Assembly: GCF_020731355.1 (NCBI RefSeq)
Contig: NZ_JAJFZK010000003.1
Span: 186,001 to 250,000, forward strand
DNA: 64,000 nucleotides
DNA from: Bacillus sp. REN16
Lineage (GTDB): Bacteria; Bacillota; Bacilli; Bacillales; Bacillaceae_L
Direction: 5' to 3'
Notes under the pieces: model-generated
What the model was told of the DNA's origin: nothing
Databases searched by the model: none
The model's input: the letters and a program-made list of their open reading frames with translations, nothing else
Shown: in pieces, positions 57,632 through 64,000 of the stretch
How positions within the stretch are numbered: the first letter of the stretch is position 1
How the letters are laid out: every line of letters starts with the position of its first letter
Made by a program: the position numbers and the translations under genes

Positions 57632-59200
57632 TTACCAAGGGCCTACTCCTACAAGTTCTACTTTTTCAATCGTTTTTTCTGGTGTGAAATAGAACATAAC
57701 AAATATCGACTGAATATCAACCTCTACATAGCTCTCTTCCAATAGGGAACTTTGTACAGTGTAAGCATATCTTCCGTTGTCTTGAAACTCACCGTCTTTC
57801 ACTGCATCTACTGGCAAATGATCCACCAATAGTTGATAAGCTTCCTCCATATTGGCAATAGGTTCTTTAAATGTAATCACGGGCAGTTCACAACGACCCG
57901 CTCCGATTGTTCTACATTTTAGCATTAAGGTATCAGTCTCGTAATCCCGATCTGATTTCTTCTCCATATTGAGTTCAAGATGCTCTAATTTATCGTAAAA
58001 CCCGCCTTTTGCAGTGGTTGCTACCGTTGTCGCTACAAGTTTTCCCTTTTCATACACATATTTATCTTCATCAAACGGTAATCCTTCATTGACTTCCTCG
58101 ACTGCTTCTTCCTCAGCCTCTTCTTCTGCTGGTGCAGTTACATCCGTTGCCTTTCTATCTACCCCAGTCACAATAACCGTTCCAACTACAACCACAAACA
58201 AAACTAGGGTCACGGTTCCCGCCATTTTACTAGTAACAAACATCTCACTTACTCGTTCAGTCAAGCGTCTCACTGCTCGATGTTCTTCACTCGACGTCCG
58301 TCTTTCAAACAACTTCCTAAAGCCCTCACTCAATAATTGAAATGTTAGCAGGAGCAAAGTTAACCCAATCGCTGGAGCCAACGGAATCCACACAGCTTTC
58401 ATAACCTCATACCGCGCTGCTGACAATAACCCTGGCCAGTCAAACAAACCTGTTACAGAGTAATAACCGGATTCATCTTGAAAAGCCCCACCACCAGGAA
58501 TATAGATAATGGTATGCTCTATAAAATACTGGAATAACGCAAGCTGCCCCAATAGTAAAGTGACACGTGCCAAATCATTAAAAAAGTTCACGACTAAGCT
58601 TTGGGAAACAGATGGGAGATAGTGCATTACCGCTAGCTGGAAGGGAGTACTTCCCACCGTCACACTCGCCTGTACAAACTCTTTTTGAGATACTTCATAG
58701 ATTTCATGTGCAAAAATATAGCTAACCCGTCCAACTTCAATTAGCGCAATTAAGAGGACCTTCCAATACACACCATTATCCAAGCCATTCGAAGGTATAA
58801 TCTCCAACAGCAAAATGGCTGCAATAATTGTAGGAATACTTCCAAATAAGGAATACCAACCATTTGACACCATATAAGCAATTCCCTTTTTCGTAGAGGC
58901 CAAGAATGCCATCGGAATCGCAATCATATACCGGATCAACGTAATCAACACGATAATTTTTAACGTGTCCTTCGCACCATTCACAAGCATACTTAATAGA
59001 TCTCCAGCTTCACGGTCCGTTCCTAATGGGTCTTCCAGTGAAGGAGGAAATGGCGCTCTTCCAATTGATCCATCCTCGTAGAATCTCATTCGGTGTTCGG
59101 GGATGGTGTCATCAACAAATGGTAAAAGTGGTCCCACAAAGCTTATAAATAACATCAATCCGAAAAGAACTAAACCTGTCCAAAGCGACCAATTTTTCAT
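57632..59200 (-). CDS. ABC permease (oligopeptide type) fused to an extracytoplasmic domain
   Basis: 522 aa. Residues 1-300 are a DppC/OppC-like permease: N-terminal helix, about five more helices, and the EAA-like loop SQKEFVQASVTVGSTPFQLAVMHYLP (about 180-205). Then a cytoplasmic linker, one extra helix (about 330-352), an acidic stretch (EEEAEEEAVEEV) and a soluble domain of about 150 residues (370-522) predicted outside. That tail is not part of normal permeases. 15-base gap to the upstream permease. No ATPase or binding protein is nearby, so partners or an altered role are unknown. Confidence 0.75.
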   Translation of the reverse strand: MKNWSLWTGLVLFGLMLFISFVGPLLPFVDDTIPEHRMRFYEDGSIGRAPFPPSLEDPLGTDREAGDLLSMLVNGAKDTLKIIVLITLIRYMIAIPMAFLASTKKGIAYMVSNGWYSLFGSIPTIIAAILLLEIIPSNGLDNGVYWKVLLIALIEVGRVSYIFAHEIYEVSQKEFVQASVTVGSTPFQLAVMHYLPSVSQSLVVNFFNDLARVTLLLGQLALFQYFIEHTIIYIPGGGAFQDESGYYSVTGLFDWPGLLSAARYEVMKAVWIPLAPAIGLTLLLLTFQLLSEGFRKLFERRTSSEEHRAVRRLTERVSEMFVTSKMAGTVTLVLFVVVVGTVIVTGVDRKATDVTAPAEEEAEEEAVEEVNEGLPFDEDKYVYEKGKLVATTVATTAKGGFYDKLEHLELNMEKKSDRDYETDTLMLKCRTIGAGRCELPVITFKEPIANMEEAYQLLVDHLPVDAVKDGEFQDNGRYAYTVQSSLLEESYVEVDIQSIFVMFYFTPEKTIEKVELVGVGPW

Positions 59201-59215
59201 TAGCCCCCCTCCTTC

Positions 59216-60235
59216 CTAGTATCCTGGCTTTAAGTACGAAATAATAAACAGCACAAAGAACCAGATAAATATATATTGAAAAAATACTTTTGTGATTTGG
59301 GTCCAAATATTTCTTTTTTCAACCACGTATTTATTTTGCCAAATTACAGACACGATTTGAGTGATTAATAGGAGTACAACAAAACAGAAAGAAATTTCTA
59401 CGATTAAACCGATTTCCGGAAAATCAACAAATGGTTGGCTTTGCGGAATTTTTAAATCTAACCGTTTGATTGACACCATCATTCGCCAGGCTGCACCCTT
59501 ATACTCCATCAGCCACTCCACAATGAATAGATTCGAAACGACATATGTCATAACCACTCCAAGATGCTGTAAGATCGAACGGAAGCATTTTTTCAGAATA
59601 TGCTTTTGTATAACAAACCTTTCTGCCAAGCCCTTTGCACGAGCATATTGGATATACATCTCCCCATCTTCACTAGCAAGGGCTGCAAAGGTGATTCTCG
59701 CGAAATACATCATCGGGTACAGAGACACAAGAATCCCCGGTAAAATGAAGTTAAACCACTGATCATGACCAAAAAAATCAATAAAATTAAAGTGAATCAA
59801 AATCACCCATTGCAGCACAATGATCATGAAAAAATCTGGTAAAGAATTGAGGATAGAGGTTACCCCTGTTCCTAAGAAGTTCAGGTATGTATACCGATTT
59901 CGATAGTCAAAAATCCCCTTTGTTATCCCCAGGGAAATCGCTAACGTAAAAGATGTCGCAATTACGGATAAACTTCTCGGAAAATATTCAAGGACAATCT
60001 GTTCATAGGGTTCCTTATTTTTCGTTGCCCCTAAGCTGCCCTCAGCCTGAATATTGCTAATAAATTGCTTGATCGTATCCACGCTTTCAGAAACTGGCAG
60101 CATTGTTTTTATCGTTGAGAAAAATTTTGAGATATCCCCATTCCCTAAAAAGTAAGCAATGCCAAGGACCACAAGGCCGAAATATAAAATCGATATCAAA
60201 TCTCGTCCATTAAACACTCTTAATCTTTTAAGCAA
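59216..60235 (-). CDS. ABC permease (DppB-like)
   Basis: 339 aa, DppB/OppB-like permease. N-terminal helix (about 13-31), periplasmic loop (about 40-85), then five helices. The EAA loop is EDGEMYIQYARAKGLAERFVIQKHILKKCFRSIL (about 190-223), with the A-R-A-K-G-L core typical of the peptide/nickel group. TTG start after GGGGAGA. Operon with the fused permease downstream. Substrate unknown. Confidence 0.82.
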   Translation of the reverse strand: MLKRLRVFNGRDLISILYFGLVVLGIAYFLGNGDISKFFSTIKTMLPVSESVDTIKQFISNIQAEGSLGATKNKEPYEQIVLEYFPRSLSVIATSFTLAISLGITKGIFDYRNRYTYLNFLGTGVTSILNSLPDFFMIIVLQWVILIHFNFIDFFGHDQWFNFILPGILVSLYPMMYFARITFAALASEDGEMYIQYARAKGLAERFVIQKHILKKCFRSILQHLGVVMTYVVSNLFIVEWLMEYKGAAWRMMVSIKRLDLKIPQSQPFVDFPEIGLIVEISFCFVVLLLITQIVSVIWQNKYVVEKRNIWTQITKVFFQYIFIWFFVLFIISYLKPGY

Positions 60236-60395
60236 CCAAATCTCCCCTTACCAGTATTAATTGTAAAAAATAGGAATACATACCACCAGTCTACCATATA
60301 TGCTATTTTCAGAAAATACCCATAATATAAGACGGGAGGGACTATAAAAGGTTTCATTTCTCACTGGAATTGGGTTGTACAATTATTTTAGGGAT

Positions 60396-60484
60396 GACGC
60401 ATAAATCCTGAATCCGACGCATATTTCTGGGATCCGGTGCATAAATCCTGAATTCGACGCAAAACCCCGCATCCTGACGCAATC
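60396..60484. repeat. Short tandem repeat cluster S4, exact 20-bp period
   Basis: Units start at 60396, 60416, 60436, 60456 and 60476 with GACGCA (once GGTGCA), then mostly TAAATCCTGAATCC-like sequence. Spacing is exactly 20. GACGCAAT is shared with S1. Confidence 0.9.
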
Positions 60485-60499
60485 AAAGGCCCCGGAACA

Positions 60500-60528
60500 T
60501 AAAAAAAACCAGAGGAATCTCCCCTGGT
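60500..60528 (-). terminator. Terminator of the sugar ABC/VOC operon
   Basis: Stem ACCAGAGG/CCCCTGGT (60508-60515 with 60521-60528) with eight T following on the minus strand. Confidence 0.85.
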
Positions 60529-60543
60529 CATAAATCAACTCTA

Positions 60544-60933
60544 TTATTTTTGTTTTTGAAACAACTCAATCCATTCGCCGTCTGGTCCGTTGAAAAATAC
60601 ATACTTCGCTCCACTTGGAAGGGTTGTAATGTTTTCATCAACAAACTGAACGCCATGTTCCTTCACCCTTGCAATTTCTTCTTCAATATTATCAACAGTA
60701 AACGCGATGTGGTGAACCTTTCCTTCTGTTGGAAGGTTTGGGTTGTAGCCTGAAATTAACTCAATTACGGTTTCGTCTGAATGACTGAATCCTAAGAAAG
60801 CCAGTTTCAATGACGGATCGACATGGTCCTGCTTTTCTAGCAATTCCAATCCTAGCACTCTTGTATAAAATTCTATCGTTGTATCTAAATCCTTTACTTG
60901 AATTCCAACATGTTCTAGTTTTTTAAGCGGCAT
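60544..60933 (-). CDS. VOC (glyoxalase-like) family protein
   Basis: 129 aa with two beta-alpha-beta-beta-beta modules. Likely metal ligands: His8 (KLEHVGIQV), Glu in ETVIELISG, His in VHHIAFTV and Glu in GEWIELFQ. It is closest in look to methylmalonyl-CoA epimerase and lactoylglutathione lyase-like members; the reaction is not determined. Overlaps the permease gene by 11 bases as the last gene of the sugar ABC operon, so it may act on the imported compound (inference). Confidence 0.8.
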   Translation of the reverse strand: MPLKKLEHVGIQVKDLDTTIEFYTRVLGLELLEKQDHVDPSLKLAFLGFSHSDETVIELISGYNPNLPTEGKVHHIAFTVDNIEEEIARVKEHGVQFVDENITTLPSGAKYVFFNGPDGEWIELFQKQK

Positions 60934-61945
60934 TCTTTTGCTCCCTCCTTTTTCGAATGACCTTTGGCCGATATTTCACTCCGATGTACGTCACAGCTAG
61001 TGCTAAGACAAGCACTGCGCCTTTTACAATTTCAAATGCATAGTATGGTAGATTGAGCATTGTTAGTCCATTTAAAAGAACCCCGATAAGGGCTGCTCCA
61101 AAGAATGTTCCAAGTGCGTTTGGTTTTCCGGCACCAAGTACAGAAAATCCAACAAACACGGCGGCAACAGATTCCATTAGCAAAGAAGCACCTGCGTCAA
61201 TTTGACCTGAACCTACACGTGCAGTAAACAAAATCCCGGCCATGGATGCAAACACTCCCGATACTGTATAGGCAATCAGCTTCACCTTATTTGTGTTAAT
61301 TCCTGATAATCTAGCAGCCTCTGCATTTCCACCTGTCATATATAAAATCCGTCCCCATCTTGTATGGTTAAGAATTACATACGCAAGTAGTACGAAAACG
61401 AACATAATCCAAACCGGAACTGGCAGTCCAAGCATCTCCCCTTGCCCAATCCATAAAAACGCGGAACTAAATTCACCAGGTGCGGTCCCGCCACTTGTTA
61501 AGGGCATGTGATTGTAGATGGAGTACCCTTCCGTATACGTCCGGTGTAAGCCTGACACGATATACATCATGCCAAGTGTTGCGAGTAAATCTGGTATTCC
61601 TATTTTTACGATTAAAAGGGTATTTACAAGCCCTACTGCAACTCCGACTAATAGTGGCAAAAGCAGGACCACCCAAAGCGGGAGCTCATACCATACCATT
61701 AATGATGCCGTGATTACAACCGACAATGACATTGTTGACCCAACTGATAAGTCAAAGCCATCGACAACAAGTGTGAAGGTAACCCCCAATGCAAGAAGTG
61801 TCACAATCGAGATTGATCTTAGGATATCGGATAGATTCCCATATGAAAAAAATGCATCATTAATAAAACTAAAATAAATTAAGATAAAGCCCATTAATAC
61901 AATTGCCCCGTATTTAAACAGGAAGCTGATGATATTTCCTTTCAT
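60923..61945 (-). CDS. Sugar ABC transporter permease (RbsC-like)
   Basis: 340 aa from the ATG at 61945 (AAGGAAG upstream), overlapping the ATPase stop by 32 bases. About ten helices, with the family signature VDGFDLSVGSTMSLS (about 58-72), NTLLIVKIGIPDLLATLGMMYIVSGL-type region, GGNAEAARLSGIN (about 206-218) and GAGKPNALGTFFGAALIGVLLNG. CUT2-class carbohydrate transporter. Substrate unknown. Confidence 0.9.
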   Translation of the reverse strand: MKGNIISFLFKYGAIVLMGFILIYFSFINDAFFSYGNLSDILRSISIVTLLALGVTFTLVVDGFDLSVGSTMSLSVVITASLMVWYELPLWVVLLLPLLVGVAVGLVNTLLIVKIGIPDLLATLGMMYIVSGLHRTYTEGYSIYNHMPLTSGGTAPGEFSSAFLWIGQGEMLGLPVPVWIMFVFVLLAYVILNHTRWGRILYMTGGNAEAARLSGINTNKVKLIAYTVSGVFASMAGILFTARVGSGQIDAGASLLMESVAAVFVGFSVLGAGKPNALGTFFGAALIGVLLNGLTMLNLPYYAFEIVKGAVLVLALAVTYIGVKYRPKVIRKRREQKNAA

Positions 61946-63446
61946 GTACGTCTTCCTTTCCACCGCTCGCATATAAGAGGATTTTATCCTGTGTTGCCTC
62001 TTCCCCTGAAAGTTCCTTCACAATTTCCCCGTCATACATGACGAGAATCCGGTCCGAGATCCGGATGATTTCATCAATCTCAGAGGAAAAATACAGGATC
62101 CCTTTCCCCTCATCGGCAAGGGAATAGATAAGCTTGAAAATATCCTGCTTTGCACCGACATCCACTCCCTTTGTCGGTTCATCAAACAAGTAGAGACTTG
62201 CATTGCGTGATACCCATTTACCAATCGCAACTTTTTGCTGGTTTCCTCCGCTTAAATGCTCTGCCAAAACTTCCGTGTCATTCGCCTTGATTCCAAGCAG
62301 TTCGATGATAGAGCTGGCGTAGCTTTTTTCAGTCTTGCGATTCATGACTAAAAGCGGTGAGAATTTCTTCAAATTGGCAAAGGATAGATTCGTAGAGATT
62401 GACTCGTGAATGAATAAGCCTTCCTTACGACGCTCCTCTGAAATAAGTGCCATCCCTGCTTCAATTGCCTGCTGTGAATGGGTAAAATGATACGATTTTC
62501 CCTTTATTTTTACTTCACCTTGTTCGTAGGAACGAAGGCCAAATAATGTTTTCGCAAGCTCCGTTTTTCCGGCACCAACTAATCCGACAACCCCTACGAT
62601 TTCTCCCTCAGAAACAGTAAATGATACATCGTTTAGCTTTTCCCCATCATTAAGCCCGTTCACTTCTAAAAGCAGGTCACCTCTCACCGCCTTCCGTTTC
62701 ACGGATTGTTCAGTAAAGCTGTTACCAAGCATCGTTTCAACAACTGTTTTCTGGGTAACCTCTTTGGTAGAAAATGTGGTGATCGTCTTTCCATCACGCA
62801 TAATTGTTAACCGATCACAGATTTCAAACACTTCAGGTAGTCGATGTGAGATAAAAATACAGCCGACTCCCTTTTCCTTCAGCGTTTTTACGATTTCAAA
62901 CAGATGCTTTGTCTCTTCAATTGATAAAGGAGCTGTTGGTTCGTCAAAGATGATGACCTTCGCCTCATGAGCAAGAGCTCTTGCGATTAGCACCAATTGT
63001 TTTTCGGCTAGTGACAGCTCCAATGCTTGTTTTGTCATTGGTATATCTGTTACATTCAAAAGCTTTAAGATTGATGCCGCTTTTTCACGAAGCTTTCTTT
63101 TATTGATGAATAAGCTTTTTTCAGTCGAGAAGGTATCAAGTAAAATATTCTCGGCTACCGTGAGCTGTGGCACGATCACAGTGTCGACTTCTTGATAGAC
63201 GCAGTGAATACCGTATAATTTCGCATCCTTCGGAGAACGGATTTCTATTGTCTCTTCTTCGAGGGTAATCACCCCTGTGTCAAGCTCATAAGCACCTGAT
63301 AGAATTTTCATCAGCGTGCTTTTGCCCGCTCCATTTGCTCCTAGCAGTGCGTGAACCTCGCCACTTTTTAATTCAAAAGAAGCTTGCTCAAGCGCAACTA
63401 CCCTTCCAAAGCTTTTTGTTATCTCCTTCATTTCAAGTAAAGGCAT
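61914..63446 (-). CDS. Sugar ABC transporter ATPase, tandem NBDs (RbsA-like)
   Basis: 510 aa, two fused nucleotide-binding domains of the CUT2 class. First NBD: Walker A GANGAGKST (about 34-42), LSLAEKQLVLIARAL, Walker B VIIFDEPTAPLS. Second NBD (about 255-500): degenerate Walker A GLVGAGKTEL, signature LSGGNQQKVAIGKW and DEPTKGVDVGAK. Between the binding-protein and permease genes as usual. RBS GGAGAAG. Confidence 0.93.
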   Translation of the reverse strand: MPLLEMKEITKSFGRVVALEQASFELKSGEVHALLGANGAGKSTLMKILSGAYELDTGVITLEEETIEIRSPKDAKLYGIHCVYQEVDTVIVPQLTVAENILLDTFSTEKSLFINKRKLREKAASILKLLNVTDIPMTKQALELSLAEKQLVLIARALAHEAKVIIFDEPTAPLSIEETKHLFEIVKTLKEKGVGCIFISHRLPEVFEICDRLTIMRDGKTITTFSTKEVTQKTVVETMLGNSFTEQSVKRKAVRGDLLLEVNGLNDGEKLNDVSFTVSEGEIVGVVGLVGAGKTELAKTLFGLRSYEQGEVKIKGKSYHFTHSQQAIEAGMALISEERRKEGLFIHESISTNLSFANLKKFSPLLVMNRKTEKSYASSIIELLGIKANDTEVLAEHLSGGNQQKVAIGKWVSRNASLYLFDEPTKGVDVGAKQDIFKLIYSLADEGKGILYFSSEIDEIIRISDRILVMYDGEIVKELSGEEATQDKILLYASGGKEDVHERKYHQLPV

Positions 63447-63488
63447 CTACATCTTCTCCTTTACGGAGGACCTTAATGGCCCTCTGTT

Positions 63489-64000
63489 TTACTCACCAGC
63501 TTCAAGCTTTTTCAACTCGTCTGTGTAGCCCTGTTCGCTTTTACCCCAGCCTTCAATGTACTGGTCAAGATCTGCTGTTGTAATTTGTTCCGTTGGAAGT
63601 GCATCCTTCGTTACGAAAACTGGCTCTAATTTTACGCGTTCAGGTGTTTCGTCACCGTTTAATTGTTGATAAGCAAAACGAACTTGGATGCGTCCGATAT
63701 CCTTTGGATCAACCGCTGCCGATGCAACCCATGGGCTGTTGTCCGCTTGAATCATTTGTAAGTCTTCATCACTCATATCAATTCCATATACCTTGATATC
63801 AGTACGTCCTGCTTGTTGAATCGCACGAACAGCACCTTTTGCAAACTCATCCCATGCAGCCCAAACCGCTGTAATTTGACCTTCTTCAGGATATTGCTTT
63901 AAAAGAGCTTCCATCTGTGCTTGTGTATCAAGAGCCGTGTTAGCTGTTGCAGCACCAAATGTTGCAATTTCTTTAATGCCTTCGTTATTGTCAAGAAACT
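63489..64000 (-). CDS. Sugar ABC transporter substrate-binding protein (C-terminal part)
   Basis: The last 170 residues of a periplasmic-binding-protein type 1 (RbsB-like) protein; the N-terminus lies beyond the right edge. Seen: FGAATANTALDTQAQMEALL, VWAAWDEFAKGAVRAIQQAGR, VYGIDMSDEDLQMI and VAASAVDPKDIGR-type motifs (here VASAAVDPKDIGRIQ). It delivers the sugar to the ATPase/permease pair downstream. Ligand unknown. Confidence 0.88.
   Translation of the reverse strand, partial: FLDNNEGIKEIATFGAATANTALDTQAQMEALLKQYPEEGQITAVWAAWDEFAKGAVRAIQQAGRTDIKVYGIDMSDEDLQMIQADNSPWVASAAVDPKDIGRIQVRFAYQQLNGDETPERVKLEPVFVTKDALPTEQITTADLDQYIEGWGKSEQGYTDELKKLEAGE

Larger units (their letters stand above)
60236..60543. 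other. Noncoding gap with S4 repeats and a terminator
   Basis: 308 bases between the permease and VOC genes. 60236-60395 probably holds the permease promoter (not identified); then repeat cluster S4 and the VOC-operon terminator. Confidence 0.6.

Overview
The window is a low-GC Firmicute chromosome segment, almost certainly from a spore-forming member of the Bacillaceae. Gene content and order follow the Bacillus subtilis ywl-ywf region (ywlE, mntP, ywlC, ywlB, spoIIR, prmC, prfA, racA, tdk, rpmE, rho, glpX, murAB, fbaA, spo0F, ywjG, pyrG, rpoE, fadF, cls, argS, ywiB, speB, speE, pbpG, ywhD, ywhC, ywhB, ywgA, ywfO, ywzC, rsfA). Sporulation genes (spoIIR, spo0F, racA, rsfA, a pbpG-type PBP) are scattered along it. 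The species cannot be named from this sequence alone. Most genes lie on the minus strand.

Layout. 1-6.5 kb: chemoreceptor, protein-arginine phosphatase, Mn exporter, tRNA t6A enzyme, a DnaA-box cluster, acetyltransferase, spoIIR, then an inserted HTH/membrane-protein pair. 6.6-22 kb: translation termination (prmC-prfA), racA, tdk, rpmE, rho, glycolysis/gluconeogenesis and cell-wall genes (glpX, murAB, fbaA), spo0F, ywjG, and pyrG with a textbook CTP-sensing leader, then rpoE. 22-33.6 kb: an acyl-CoA cluster (icmF, TetR regulator, two acyl-CoA dehydrogenases, hydroxyacyl-CoA dehydrogenase, thiolase, FadF) that together could convert isobutyryl-CoA to butyryl-CoA and on to acetyl-CoA, sending electrons to the quinone pool. 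33.8-43.6 kb: cls, argS-ywiB, a small membrane protein, modAB without modC, a metal P-type ATPase with a separate HMA chaperone, and speE-speB. 43.8-54.5 kb: PBP, ywhD, ywhC, ywhB, a LysE exporter, a purine permease, ywgA, ywfO, ywzC. 54.6-64 kb: a decayed IS200/IS605 element with an intact tnpB-like ORF, rsfA, an unusual orphan ABC permease pair, and a sugar ABC operon with a VOC enzyme that runs off the right edge.

The unexplained part is between the genes. Three long tandem arrays (18.6-19.45, 30.85-31.28 and 45.9-47.6 kb) are each built of 51-52-bp units with an internal dyad. Two of them, 27 kb apart, share the same core. The third lies between the thiolase start codon and any likely promoter. 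Four small clusters have exact 20- or 21-bp periods. Both periods are close to whole numbers of helical turns (2 and 5). There is also a MITE-like ~145-bp element with terminal inverted repeats in three copies (two in opposite orientation flanking ywhC) and two families of larger dispersed palindromic repeats. Other regulatory signals read directly here are paired Crp/Fnr-type dyads placed near -41 at both metal-transport promoters, FadR-like operators at the fad genes, and perfect dyads at modA and at the HTH pair.
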